Origin: JACMJP01 sp046160675 | Lineage (GTDB): Bacteria > Bacteroidota > Bacteroidia > Chitinophagales > BACL12 | DNA length: 25,508 bases | Direction of reading: 5' to 3' | Assembly: GCA_046160675.1 (NCBI GenBank) | Contig: JBJXHH010000190.1 | Span: 1-25,508, forward strand | Shown here: positions 9,210 through 17,774 of the stretch, piece by piece | Position numbering within the stretch: position 1 is the stretch's first letter | Layout: each line of letters begins with the position of its first letter | Program-made: the position numbers and the translations under genes | The notes under the pieces: generated by a model | The model's database searches: none | Told to the model about the DNA's origin: nothing | The model's input: only the letters and a program-made list of their open reading frames with translations

Positions 9210-10653
9210 ACGTATTCAAATCTAATCCTGCATGTAAAAATACGCCAATTTCACCTAAGGCATTTGCGGTCGCTTCAAGCCGGAAAACCCAATCATAGTA
9301 AGTTGTTACATCTAGCCCTATGCCGCCGCTGTATAAAAAGCGGTTGGTTAAAAAATTATCCTGGTTATAGAACTTATCTCCAACAAAACCTGCATCAGCA
9401 AACACTTTCACATATGCTTCCATCGGGATATTTTCAAAAACCTCCCAATTGATAATTGGTGCATGAAACTGGGTTTCAAACAATTTCCATTTCAAATTTG
9501 AACGGAATAATGCTGTTTGTTCTCCATCAATCACATAATATTCATAACCCCGCACAAAATTCTCGCAATAACCCAGGCTTGCAAGATTATAGTAGGGATA
9601 TTCTGAACCAATCAGGTACTGTCCTGCAATCTGCCATTGAAAAAAAAGTTTTTGAGTGAGCGGGAGATATTGATTGAACTGCGCCGCAAAATAGAGTTGG
9701 GTTAAAGGATCAAAAATACCAAGTCCTATTTTTGCTGCCTGCAGTTCGTAATACTTACCCGACAGCGGATATGAACGATCATCTAAATTACTATAATTTA
9801 ATGTGTAACTTAAAGAAAGAAATTCCTGTTTTGTATTCCCGAATGAAAAATAATTTGGATTAAGTATGGCAATTGAATCGCTGATCACATTGTTATGGTA
9901 TTTCAGTTTTACATTATGATCAAGATAATAATTGATCTTTTCCTTCAATAATATCTCAGCCAACCATCTTTCTCTTACATAAGCGCTATCCCAGAAAAAC
10001 ACATGTTTGTTATCTTTAGTGAGGTAAGGGATTTCTTTATTGTTTGCATAAGCAATAGATAACCCACCGCCGATATCTGAATGTTTATTCCAGTGAGGGC
10101 GAACATATGAAAGCTGAAACCTTTGTGTGTAACCAAAGGCAGCTTTCATGTTCAGTTTGTCCTGGTTTCCTGTGAAATTATACCAGATAAGATCTACACC
10201 ATAGTTAGTTCTGTTCAAAGCATGGTCCTCTTCCACCCACCACACATTGAAGTTCCTGTCAACAAGAGTAAAAAATGGTTTCGGAAAAACATACCAGCGT
10301 TCCGTAACCAAAACAGTACAAACAATTGTTGAGTTTTGCGAGGTATTAAAATCAATGGAGGTTGTCAAAAACAAACCTGTATTGTTGAGATTTATGTTTG
10401 AGACGGAAACAATATTTTCAAATTCTGAACGATAGATTGTATCTCCTTCCGCAAACATCAATTCTTTCAGGATGATATAGTCTTTTGTTTTTTTGTTCCC
10501 CAGTACTTGAATGGAATCAACTATAATAAATTCGGAATTGCCGAAAGTTTGATGCAAAATGGAAGAATCCGGCTGCACCGGATTTTGGGCATAACATTGT
10601 GTTGAACAAATGATAAGTAAAGAAAGGTGAAGAAAAATTTTACTGAAACTCAC
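9187..10653 (-). CDS. Short BamA/TamA-family (Omp85) outer-membrane protein
   Basis: The 488-residue protein has a signal peptide (about 1-22, ending CYAQ), one POTRA-like domain (about 43-115, starting IIVDSIQVLGNKKTKDYIIL), and a beta-barrel-like remainder of alternating polar/aromatic strands. NFVRGYEYYVIDG contains the VRG[FY] motif that Omp85 proteins carry in barrel loop 6. Full BamA has several POTRA domains and is much longer, so this is a reduced paralogue rather than the essential insertase. The start is GTG (10651-10653), one base after the CBS gene stop. An ATG overlapping that stop is out of frame and ends at once. The 3' end overlaps nadK by 23 bp. A role in outer-membrane assembly or lipid/protein transport is family-based inference. 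Confidence 0.8.
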   Translation of the reverse strand: MSFSKIFLHLSLLIICSTQCYAQNPVQPDSSILHQTFGNSEFIIVDSIQVLGNKKTKDYIILKELMFAEGDTIYRSEFENIVSVSNINLNNTGLFLTTSIDFNTSQNSTIVCTVLVTERWYVFPKPFFTLVDRNFNVWWVEEDHALNRTNYGVDLIWYNFTGNQDKLNMKAAFGYTQRFQLSYVRPHWNKHSDIGGGLSIAYANNKEIPYLTKDNKHVFFWDSAYVRERWLAEILLKEKINYYLDHNVKLKYHNNVISDSIAILNPNYFSFGNTKQEFLSLSYTLNYSNLDDRSYPLSGKYYELQAAKIGLGIFDPLTQLYFAAQFNQYLPLTQKLFFQWQIAGQYLIGSEYPYYNLASLGYCENFVRGYEYYVIDGEQTALFRSNLKWKLFETQFHAPIINWEVFENIPMEAYVKVFADAGFVGDKFYNQDNFLTNRFLYSGGIGLDVTTYYDWVFRLEATANALGEIGVFLHAGLDLNTYEDCNLW

Positions 10654-10654
10654 A

Positions 10655-11317
10655 TTAAATGTTCAAGTAATTCATGAGTGCGTCATAACGATCCTTATAA
10701 ACATCATTCAGGTCGTTTTCATCGAAATAAGCCTGCACGGTATATTCAAAACGTTCAAATGTTGCAATGATATGTTTTATTTCACCTACATCAAGTTTCA
10801 GGGTAACTATATACTTTCCGCTCGCTTCCATGTTCAGGCTCATACTTAAAACATGCGCATCGTTACTCTCAACTATTCTGGCAATTTCACTCAGGACATA
10901 ATCATTCTTGGTATTTAATTCCAGAATAATGATGCCGCCCGGATCGCTGATTGAGCTCATTTTCGAAAAATGAAAAATCAAACTCTGGGCTGTTATTATC
11001 CCGAGGTAATTCATTTCCGCATCTACTACGGGGATTACGCTTGAGCGCAGGTTTGTAGCAAGGCGCATTACATCATAAATATGCTCCAGCTCAAGCACAT
11101 AGGGTTTTTGCAGGTTTTTTAAAAATGTACCGAGTTGTTCTTTCGTATCATTAAAATCAAGAATATCATCTTCGCCCACTAATCCTAAAAATTTTTTATT
11201 TTCAACTAACGGGAGATGTGTAAGTTTGAATTCATACATCCATTCAATTGCTTTTTCGCCCGTGTCAGTAGTCTTTAAAGGCGGAATACTTTCTGATATA
11301 ATATCTTTTGCAAGCAT
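10655..11317 (-). CDS. CBS-domain pair protein with C-terminal ACT-like domain
   Basis: The 220-residue cytoplasmic protein has two CBS motifs (about 1-58, with LTHLPLVENKKFLGLVGEDD; and about 75-122, with SSVIPVVDAEMNYLGIITAQ), followed by a beta-alpha-beta segment of ACT-like form (about 125-200, from GGIIILELNTKNDYVLSEIA). CBS pairs bind adenine nucleotides, and ACT domains bind small ligands, so this is likely a sensor or regulator. The layout resembles AcuB-type proteins, but nothing ties it to acetoin. It is separated from the Omp85 gene by one base and sits two genes before nadK, so a link to nucleotide or NAD(P) status is possible but unproven. Confidence 0.8.
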   Translation of the reverse strand: MLAKDIISESIPPLKTTDTGEKAIEWMYEFKLTHLPLVENKKFLGLVGEDDILDFNDTKEQLGTFLKNLQKPYVLELEHIYDVMRLATNLRSSVIPVVDAEMNYLGIITAQSLIFHFSKMSSISDPGGIIILELNTKNDYVLSEIARIVESNDAHVLSMSLNMEASGKYIVTLKLDVGEIKHIIATFERFEYTVQAYFDENDLNDVYKDRYDALMNYLNI

Positions 11318-11341
11318 TCTGAAATTTCTAAAATTGTAATA

Positions 11342-12103
11342 TCAATCTTTAAGGTTCTTCAAAAACAATTCCAGATGTTTATTGAATTCAGCCGGCTGCT
11401 CCATCATGGGTGCATGCCCGCATTGATCAATGAATATCAGTTGGGAATTTGGTATCAGTTTATGAAACTCTTCACCAACAAAAGGTGGAGTAACAGTATC
11501 ATTGTTTCCCCAAATGAGCAAAGTGGGGGCAGCTATCTTTCCAACTTCTTCACCTAGGTTTTGCCTGATGGCAGATTTTGCTGTTGCGATAACTCTAATC
11601 ACTTTAGCCCTGTCGTTCACAATATCATAAAGTTCATCCACCAATTCTTTTGTTGCATGCTTGGGGTTATAAAAAGTAACTTCTGCCTTTCGTTTTATAT
11701 ATTCGTAATCTCCTCTTTTAGGATAAGAGTCGCCCATAGCGCTTTCAAATAATCCTGAACTTCCGGTAAGCACTACAGCCTTCATTTTCTCAGAATTGCG
11801 CAAGGCATATAACAAGGCAATATGTCCGCCCAGAGAATTACCTAGAACTATAACCTTCCCGTATTTTTTATATGCAACAAATCGTTCTACATAATCAACA
11901 TAACCCATAACTGTAGTTTCTTCAAGAGGTAATTCATACAATGGCAGGATTGGAATTACTACTTTATGAGTACTCTTGAAATATTCAATGATGTCATAAA
12001 AATTACTCAGGGCGCCAAACAGTCCGTGCAAGAGCATAAGTACATCGCCTTCGCCTTCTTCTACATATTTAAATCCCTGTTCCTCTGTAACTGTATGATT
12101 CAT
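11342..12103 (-). CDS. Alpha/beta-fold hydrolase
   Basis: I place the start at the ATG complementary to 12101-12103, preceded by an AAGGAAG ribosome-binding sequence. The open frame extends further, but that part lies inside the preceding amidotransferase gene. The 253-residue product has the hydrolase fold landmarks: LLHGLFGALSNFY (oxyanion loop), the nucleophile elbow GNSLGG (Ser90), the acid in WGNNDTVTPP (Asp202) and CGHAPMMEQP (His230). The triad is complete and the length is usual for small esterase or C-C hydrolase types. No signal peptide is seen. The substrate cannot be told from sequence. It lies 31 bp after the amidotransferase and 24 bp before the CBS gene. Confidence 0.85.
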   Translation of the reverse strand: MNHTVTEEQGFKYVEEGEGDVLMLLHGLFGALSNFYDIIEYFKSTHKVVIPILPLYELPLEETTVMGYVDYVERFVAYKKYGKVIVLGNSLGGHIALLYALRNSEKMKAVVLTGSSGLFESAMGDSYPKRGDYEYIKRKAEVTFYNPKHATKELVDELYDIVNDRAKVIRVIATAKSAIRQNLGEEVGKIAAPTLLIWGNNDTVTPPFVGEEFHKLIPNSQLIFIDQCGHAPMMEQPAEFNKHLELFLKNLKD

Positions 12104-12134
12104 ATCTTCCTTGCTAAGCACAAATATAAATGTT

Positions 12135-12728
12135 TTAGACTGTTCTGTTTTTGAAATTCCCCAAAAGGCAGGCTGCATACCAGTTCCGAAGCATTTGCAT
12201 GCCATGTTGGGTAAGAATAGATTCGGGGTGAAACTGCATGCCGAAGAGGGGAAGATCTGCATGTTGCAATGCCATCGGTTCTCCGTTATTTGTTTGTGCA
12301 ATAATATTTACTGAAGATGGTGTGTTTGTTATGTTGAGAGAATGATAACGCATTACCTCAGTTCCCTGCGGAATATTTTTAAACAGAATATTATTTTCAT
12401 CGAAAAAAAGTTGCGAGGTTTTTCCATGCACAGGAACCGGAGAATGAACTAATGTTGCTCCAAAATATTCGCCGATAGCCTGGTAACCCAGGCAAATTCC
12501 AAGCAAAGGCAATTTTTTATGGAAGTGATGCAAAACTTGCATAAGAATGCCAGCGTCTTTTGGTGTTTTGGGGCCGGGTGAGATGACTATGGCAGAGGGA
12601 GAAAGATCTTCAATCTCAGGAAGAGTTATTTCATCATTTCGTTTTACGAGAATTTCTGCTCCCAGTTGTGATAAATAATCATACAAGTTATATGTAAAGG
12701 AATCATAATTGTCGAGTAGAAAGATCAT
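12135..12728 (-). CDS. pabA: Anthranilate / aminodeoxychorismate synthase glutamine amidotransferase subunit
   Basis: The 197-residue protein is a class I glutamine amidotransferase. It has LLDNYDSFTYNL at the N-terminus, the oxyanion motif ISPGPKTP, the nucleophile Cys79 in LLGICLGYQAIG, and His167 and Glu169 in MQFHPES. It supplies ammonia from glutamine to a chorismate-binding partner (TrpE or PabB). No partner gene is in the window and no trp genes are adjacent, which favours the folate-type PabA or a dual-use subunit over a dedicated TrpG. The symbol is therefore tentative. The ATG overlaps the cvpA-like stop by four bases (ATGA), so translation is coupled. Confidence 0.85.
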   Translation of the reverse strand: MIFLLDNYDSFTYNLYDYLSQLGAEILVKRNDEITLPEIEDLSPSAIVISPGPKTPKDAGILMQVLHHFHKKLPLLGICLGYQAIGEYFGATLVHSPVPVHGKTSQLFFDENNILFKNIPQGTEVMRYHSLNITNTPSSVNIIAQTNNGEPMALQHADLPLFGMQFHPESILTQHGMQMLRNWYAACLLGNFKNRTV

Positions 12729-13291
12729 GTTCCCATTTTTTCAACTTCTACTACAGGGTGTTTTTTCTCTTCAAGCCCATTAAACCACTCCTGCAAATCA
12801 TTGTAGATATTTTTAACAGGTGGAATGATTTTCCCAATAAGAAGAGTTACTTCTGGAGCAAAAGGCTCCAGCTTTTCATAGGTTATGCTGTCAGATTTTA
12901 ACTCTTCAGAAAACAGTTTCATATTATTACCATAGAACAGAACAGTGGAAAACAACATCGCCCAGATCACAAGCCAGACAATTCCTCCAGCCAGTTGATT
13001 CAGGAAATTGAGTTTCATCACTTTAAAAATCCCCTCCATGGCTTTCTCTATAAATTTAAAAACGAAAAAAACAGCAAAGAACATCGCAATAAAAGCAACA
13101 ACGGGAATATACCTTGAAGAAATATTAAACCACTTGTCAATATACACTGCTGAAACATCGCTAAAGCGAACAGCTATCATTAGCCCAATGATAATAGCTA
13201 TCAAACTTACAACTGCTTGAATAATTCCCTTTTTCCATCCTCTTATGAAAAGAAAAATGCCGATGAGTACAAAGATGATATCAAGTATCAT
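12725..13291 (-). CDS. CvpA family membrane protein
   Basis: The 188-residue protein has four hydrophobic segments (about 2-17, 24-42, 60-82 and 100-120) and a polar C-terminal tail. The opening IIFVLIGIFLFIRGWKKG is the typical CvpA-family pattern of a first helix followed by a Gly/Lys-rich turn. Members are inner-membrane proteins linked to colicin V production or envelope robustness in other bacteria; their molecular role is unclear. It follows the yqeY-like stop by one base and overlaps pabA by four bases. Confidence 0.8.
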   Translation of the reverse strand: MILDIIFVLIGIFLFIRGWKKGIIQAVVSLIAIIIGLMIAVRFSDVSAVYIDKWFNISSRYIPVVAFIAMFFAVFFVFKFIEKAMEGIFKVMKLNFLNQLAGGIVWLVIWAMLFSTVLFYGNNMKLFSEELKSDSITYEKLEPFAPEVTLLIGKIIPPVKNIYNDLQEWFNGLEEKKHPVVEVEKMGT

Positions 13292-13292
13292 G

Positions 13293-13745
13293 TTATTTGG
13301 AAAGAAGTTCTTTCACAATGAGTGAGATCATTTTTCCATCCGCCTTTCCAGCAAGTTCTTTAGTTGCAGCGCCCATGACCTTGCCCATGTCTTGAGGGCC
13401 TGCAGCTCCAATTTTAGAAATTACCTCGGTAAGAACCTTCCTTAATTCTTCTTCACTCATTTGCCTGGGTAGGTAAGTTTCTATTACTGCAATTTCCTCC
13501 GCTTCTGCATCAGCAAGATCTTTCCTGTTTTGTTGCTGGTATATTTCGAAACTTTCTTTTCTCTGCTTTACTAACTTTTGCAACACCTGCATTTCTTTAT
13601 CAGAAGTAAGCACATCAGCCGCCCCTTTTTCAGTTTTAGCAAGTAACAGCGCTGACTTAATTCCCCGTAAACCCCGCAGCCTTCCCTCTTCTTTATTTTT
13701 CATGGCGGATTTTATGTCTTCATTTACCTGATCAAAGATGCTCAT
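13293..13745 (-). CDS. GatB/YqeY domain-containing protein
   Basis: The 150-residue protein is entirely helical and charged, with the family landmarks IKSAMKNKEEGRLRGLRGIK, ETYLPRQMSEEEL and MGKVMGAATKELAGKADGKM. It corresponds to the stand-alone YqeY type related to the tail domain of GatB, the tRNA-dependent amidotransferase subunit. It is thought to bind tRNA, but its role is not established. It is the first gene of the long minus-strand run. A TAnnTTTG-type element lies just upstream in the 48-bp divergent gap with the GH92 gene. Confidence 0.88.
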   Translation of the reverse strand: MSIFDQVNEDIKSAMKNKEEGRLRGLRGIKSALLLAKTEKGAADVLTSDKEMQVLQKLVKQRKESFEIYQQQNRKDLADAEAEEIAVIETYLPRQMSEEELRKVLTEVISKIGAAGPQDMGKVMGAATKELAGKADGKMISLIVKELLSK

Positions 13746-13764
13746 TTACAAAAATTTTGATTGG

Positions 13765-13772
13765 CAAAACTA
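13765..13772 (-). promoter_or_regulatory. -7 element of the yqeY operon promoter
   Basis: On the minus strand the sequence is TAGTTTTG, an exact match to TAnnTTTG, placed about 20 nt before the yqeY ATG (13745). I see no clear TTTG -33 element at the expected distance, so the promoter is incomplete by eye. The divergent GH92 gene has only a weak TAATTTTA (13782-13789) on the other strand. Confidence 0.4.
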
Positions 13773-13793
13773 ACGAATTGCTAATTTTAAACC

Positions 13794-16673
13794 ATGAAAA
13801 AGTTATTCCTGCTTCTTGCAATTTTCATTTATACAATTACAACACTTTTCAGCCAGCTAACTCAATATGTCAATACTTTTATAGGCACTGGTGGTCATGG
13901 GCATACCTATCCTGGGGCTACACTGCCTTTCGGCATGGTTCAGTTAAGCCCCGATACCAGGCCCGATGGATATAATGACTGGGACGGGTGCGGTGGTTAT
14001 CATTACAGTGATTCAATTATTTACGGATTTTCACATACACATCTCAGTGGAACCGGTATTGCTGATTATTGTGATGTGTTGTTGATGCCTGTAACAACTC
14101 AAAATATAACAAAAGCTTTTGAACTAAAAGATGAAAGCAATAAAGGGTATGCATCAAAATTCAAACATAAAAATGAAAAAGCATCACCGGGTTTTTATTC
14201 AGTGTTCTTAGAGGACGATAAAATTCAAGTTGAGCTTACAACTACCCTGCGGGTAGGTTTACATAAATATAATTTTACTAAAACAAACTCATCAACTATC
14301 CTTCTTGATCTTACTCATCGGGATAAAATGCTGGAGGGTTCATATATTAATGTTGTTTCCAATAAAAAAGTTGAAGGCTTGCGCAGGTCAAGTTCATGGG
14401 CGGCTGATCAGTGGCTATATTTTGCAATAGAGTTTTCTGAACCGTTTACATCTGATTCTGTTTCTGCGTATGAATATGCTTTTCATTTTGGAACTAAAAA
14501 TGAAATATTAGTAAAATGTGCCCTCTCTGCAGTAAGCACTGAAAACGCATGGGAAAATATGACTGCAGAAGTTGCAGATTGGGATTTTGACAAAGTAAAA
14601 AAAGAGGCAAGCAACTCCTGGGAAAAACAACTTTCAAAAATAGAAGTATTTGGAGGCTCTGCAGATGATAAGATAAACTTCTATACCTCTTTATATCATA
14701 CGATGATTGTTCCCAACCTGTATGAAGACGTAGATGGAAGCTACAGGGGAAGAGACAACAGGATTCATTACACACAAGATGCATTTGATTATTACACTGT
14801 GTTCTCTCTTTGGGATACTTACAGAGCAACACATCCGTTGTTCACCATTCTTGAACAGAAAAGAACTACGGATTTTATCAATACGTTCTTAACGCAATTT
14901 GAACAAGGTGGAAGATTACCAATGTGGGAGCTTAGTGCTAACGAAACAAACTGCATGATAGGGTATCACAGTGTAAGTGTGATTGCGGATGCCATGGCAA
15001 AGGGCATAGGAGGTTTTGATTACATGAAAGCATTTCAGGCAGCAAAAGAGGCACAAACTCTAACACCTAAAAGCTTTCGTATTTTATATGACCAGATATT
15101 TTTTGAAAGCAATGATGAAAGCGAATCTGTTTCAAAAACACTGGAGTATGCGTACGATGATTGGTGTATTGCACAAATAGGGCGCATAGCCGGAACGGAT
15201 GAACACAACAATTATACTTTCCTTTCAAAAAAATGGATGAATTTGTTCGATGGTGAATTCATCCGCCCCAGATTCAATGGCGGTTGGTACCATCCATTTG
15301 ATCCTGCAGAGGTGAACTTTAATTATACTGAGGCGAATGCATGGCAGTATAATTTTTATGCGCCGCATGACCTGGGTAGTTTATTTCCTTCAAATGAGGT
15401 GGTAAAAAATGAACATCGCCTCGACAACTTATTTACTGCATCACCTGTAATGACAGGGCGCCAACAATCTGACATAACAGGTATGATAGGGCAATATGCT
15501 CATGGGAATGAACCCAGTCATCATGTTGCGTACTTATATAATTATGTTGGGGCAACTGAAAAAACCCAGTATTATGTAAACAAAATCAGAACTGAACTTT
15601 ATAAAAATGCACCGGACGGATTAAGCGGGAATGAGGACTGCGGACAGATGAGCGCATGGTTTGTTTTCAGCGCTTTAGGATTTTATCCTGTTTGCCCGGG
15701 CAAAGCTTTTTATGATGCGGGAACCCCTTTGTTTGATTCAGCAAAAGTTCATCTTGAAAATGGAAACACTTGCAGCATTATAGCAAAAAATAAAACTGCG
15801 AACTCATGTTATGTGCAATCCATTTCAGTGAATGGAAAAAAACTACAAACACCAATCATTCGGCATGATGAAATAATGAACGGTGCAACAATCGTTTTTG
15901 ACATGACAGAAAATGCAGCAGAAACAATCGCAGGTGCAACTGCAGAAGCGATTCCTTCCTACATACCACTTTGCCCTATTATTCAAGGTCAGGCGGTTTT
16001 TGCAGATTCCACTTTGATTACCATTATGCCGTTTGACAGTACGAATTCCATTGTATACAACCTAAATGGCGAAAACCCGCTTGTTAAGCCTACCGTTTAT
16101 AAAGGACCTTTTTATCTAAATCATAATGCTACAATCATGGCTACTGCAAAAAGTGCAAAGGGAAATGCTGGAAAATCTTCTATGGGTGTTTTTAAAAAAA
16201 TAGCTAATACAATGTCCTTACAGTATATTACAACATATGATAATCAATATACCGGAGGAGGAAATTTTGCATTATTGGATGCGATACGGGGAAAAAGGGA
16301 TTTCAGAACCGGAAGCTGGCAAGGTTGGTGGGGAAATGATATGCAGGTATTGATTGATCTTGGAACAAACAAGAGGGTAAATTCTATCAGTGCTGGATTT
16401 TTACAAGATGTGAAGAGTTGGATCTGGATGCCTGAAACTGTTGAAATTGAAGTGAGTAATGATGGAATAAATTTCAGGAAGGTGAGTACAATTCAAAATA
16501 CTGAAAACGCTGAAGATTATGAACTTATCCTCAAAGATTTTACTACAGGTTTTGCTACCCTTCAAACAAGATACATAAGGCTTACTGCAAAAAATCGAAA
16601 GGTAGTTCCAGCCTGGCATCCAGGAGCAGGAGGAAAAGCATGGGTGTTTTGTGATGAAGTGATAATTCAATAA
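13794..16673 (+). CDS. Secreted GH92 family alpha-mannosidase with C-terminal accessory domains
   Basis: The 959-residue protein has a signal peptide ending near TLFSQ (about 21). The GH92 fold runs to about residue 720: GHGHTYPGATLPFGMVQLSP near the start, GFSHTHLSGTGI, TEANAWQYNFYAPHD (Glu513, matching the catalytic acid position of the family), HGNEPSHHVAYLYNY (570-584) and GNEDCGQMSAWFVFSALGFY (from 612, the region of the catalytic base). GH92 enzymes are calcium-dependent exo-mannosidases acting on alpha-mannosides such as N-glycans. After the catalytic part come a chitobiase/hexosaminidase C-terminal-like segment (about 728-800) and a discoidin (F5/8 type C)-like segment (about 805-957, with GWWGNDMQVLIDLG), probably for binding glycans. 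The linkage specificity cannot be read from sequence. Two small genes follow closely. Confidence 0.93.
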   Translation: MKKLFLLLAIFIYTITTLFSQLTQYVNTFIGTGGHGHTYPGATLPFGMVQLSPDTRPDGYNDWDGCGGYHYSDSIIYGFSHTHLSGTGIADYCDVLLMPVTTQNITKAFELKDESNKGYASKFKHKNEKASPGFYSVFLEDDKIQVELTTTLRVGLHKYNFTKTNSSTILLDLTHRDKMLEGSYINVVSNKKVEGLRRSSSWAADQWLYFAIEFSEPFTSDSVSAYEYAFHFGTKNEILVKCALSAVSTENAWENMTAEVADWDFDKVKKEASNSWEKQLSKIEVFGGSADDKINFYTSLYHTMIVPNLYEDVDGSYRGRDNRIHYTQDAFDYYTVFSLWDTYRATHPLFTILEQKRTTDFINTFLTQFEQGGRLPMWELSANETNCMIGYHSVSVIADAMAKGIGGFDYMKAFQAAKEAQTLTPKSFRILYDQIFFESNDESESVSKTLEYAYDDWCIAQIGRIAGTDEHNNYTFLSKKWMNLFDGEFIRPRFNGGWYHPFDPAEVNFNYTEANAWQYNFYAPHDLGSLFPSNEVVKNEHRLDNLFTASPVMTGRQQSDITGMIGQYAHGNEPSHHVAYLYNYVGATEKTQYYVNKIRTELYKNAPDGLSGNEDCGQMSAWFVFSALGFYPVCPGKAFYDAGTPLFDSAKVHLENGNTCSIIAKNKTANSCYVQSISVNGKKLQTPIIRHDEIMNGATIVFDMTENAAETIAGATAEAIPSYIPLCPIIQGQAVFADSTLITIMPFDSTNSIVYNLNGENPLVKPTVYKGPFYLNHNATIMATAKSAKGNAGKSSMGVFKKIANTMSLQYITTYDNQYTGGGNFALLDAIRGKRDFRTGSWQGWWGNDMQVLIDLGTNKRVNSISAGFLQDVKSWIWMPETVEIEVSNDGINFRKVSTIQNTENAEDYELILKDFTTGFATLQTRYIRLTAKNRKVVPAWHPGAGGKAWVFCDEVIIQ

Positions 16674-16674
16674 A

Positions 16675-17262
16675 ATGAGCTTAATAGGAGAATATAATTT
16701 AAAAGGTGTGATGGAAACCGGTTGTGGTATTGTGTTGCATGAGAATAATACTTTCGATTTTTATTTTATCTATGGTGCTTTAGACAGGCACGGTTACGGC
16801 TCATGGGAAAAAATTTCTGTAGATGAAATTGAATTGAACACAAGATACTCAGATGCTTCTCCCTTTACAATTACAAAAGAAGAAAGAAGGGATCTACCGG
16901 GTCTTATCATTCATTTTCCTAACTATAATCCGATACTTAGGCAGGAAACGAAAGTAGAAATTTTTTCATCCGGCAATCAACATGAATCTGTTCCGGATGC
17001 GTCCGGTTCCTGCAGTTTTGAAATTGCATCGCTTGAAAAGATACTAGTTACCTGCATGTTTTATTTTGATAATCCCGCAACACTTTTTCCTGGAAATCCA
17101 ACTAACAATTACTTTGAAATTCTTCCCAATCACAACCTGCCTTTGACGCATTTTCAAAATGTCCGTTTCAGAGTTTCAGGAAACGCTTTAACAGGCAGGC
17201 TGCATTTGCTTGATCCGAACAGGGATTTTGAGTTTGAAAAAAATCTAAACTATGGCATATAA
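16675..17262 (+). CDS. Conserved hypothetical cytoplasmic protein
   Basis: This 195-residue protein has no signal peptide or membrane segment. The N-terminal third (GEYNLKGVMETGCGIVLHEN, then FDFYFIYGALDRHGYGSWE) is beta-rich and resembles short lipocalin-like hypothetical proteins of other bacteria that carry a Y-G-A-x-D-x-x-x-x-G-x-W pattern. The rest is also beta-rich, without motifs I know. The ATG is one base after the GH92 stop, and its end overlaps the TfoX-like gene by 11 bp, so the three genes are probably co-transcribed. I do not recognise a function. Confidence 0.6.
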   Translation: MSLIGEYNLKGVMETGCGIVLHENNTFDFYFIYGALDRHGYGSWEKISVDEIELNTRYSDASPFTITKEERRDLPGLIIHFPNYNPILRQETKVEIFSSGNQHESVPDASGSCSFEIASLEKILVTCMFYFDNPATLFPGNPTNNYFEILPNHNLPLTHFQNVRFRVSGNALTGRLHLLDPNRDFEFEKNLNYGI

Positions 17263-17602
17263 CGAACAGTTAGCAGAACGTATTCAGAAAATAATGAACC
17301 AACTAGGTAAAGGCTATGAAGTAAAAAAAATGTTCGGCGGGGTATGCTATATGATCAGTGATAAAATGACTATTGGCATTGTAAAAGATGATATAATGGT
17401 CAGGGTGATAACTGAAAAGTATGAAAAGAGCTTACTGCTGCCGCATTGTAGGGTAATGGATTTTACAGGTAGGGTATTAAAAAATTTCTTATACGTAGAG
17501 GCTGCGGGATTGAAAAAGGATAGTGATCTGAAAAAATGGATACTCACAGGAATTGAATTCGCAGAACAACCTAAAGAGAAAAGAAAATCTAAGAAAAAAT
17601 AA
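17252..17602 (+). CDS. TfoX N-terminal domain family protein
   Basis: The 116-residue protein matches the stand-alone TfoX/Sxy N-terminal domain: an opening helix (YNEQLAERIQKIM), then KKMFGGVCYMISDKMTIGIV and DDIMVRV, a central strand region with MDFTGRVLKNFLYV, and a C-terminal helix ending in a lysine-rich tail. TfoX itself controls competence in some Gammaproteobacteria. The single-domain relatives are widespread and have no known role, so competence should not be inferred. It overlaps the preceding gene by 11 bp and is the last of the GH92 transcription unit. Confidence 0.8.
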   Translation: MAYNEQLAERIQKIMNQLGKGYEVKKMFGGVCYMISDKMTIGIVKDDIMVRVITEKYEKSLLLPHCRVMDFTGRVLKNFLYVEAAGLKKDSDLKKWILTGIEFAEQPKEKRKSKKK

Positions 17603-17616
17603 ATCTCCCAAAATAT

Positions 17617-17647
17617 TTTGCAGATTTAAAAAACAAAAATATATTTG
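17617..17647 (+). promoter_or_regulatory. Bacteroidota-type promoter of the small-ORF cassette
   Basis: TTTG (17617-17620) is followed, after exactly 19 nt, by TATATTTG (17640-17647). This is a full match to the -33 TTTG / -7 TAnnTTTG consensus at the preferred spacing. Transcription should start near 17652-17654, about 15 nt before the ATG of the 28-codon ORF. It lies just after the TfoX-like gene. Confidence 0.65.
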
Positions 17648-17667
17648 CCATCCGAAAATTTTAAAAC

Positions 17668-17754
17668 ATGCGAATAAATAATTTACAAGCAAAACGATTT
17701 ACAAGCTATCCGTCGCATAGCTCGTATTGCCGGGGCATGTATTATTTTGATTGA
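17668..17754 (+). CDS. Putative 28-residue leader peptide
   Basis: A short ORF starts 20 nt after the -7 element and ends 20 nt before the terminator stem. The C-terminal half reads SYPSHSSYCRGMYYFD, rich in Ser and Tyr. An inverted repeat, AGCTAT (17704-17709) / ATAGCT (17717-17722), lies inside the ORF. The bases TTGCCGGGG (17727-17735) within the codons for Tyr-Cys-Arg-Gly can pair with the left arm of the terminator downstream. Position, size and overlapping structure are those of a leader peptide in an attenuator. Coding is not proven, and I do not recognise the peptide. Confidence 0.42.
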   Translation: MRINNLQAKRFTSYPSHSSYCRGMYYFD

Positions 17755-17774
17755 ACATAAAATCAATTTTATAC

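Noticed and set aside
12104..12301. Upstream extension of the alpha/beta hydrolase reading frame
   Set aside because: It lies almost entirely within the amidotransferase gene in another frame, and the ATG at 12103 has a good ribosome-binding sequence and sits at the right distance from the hydrolase fold.
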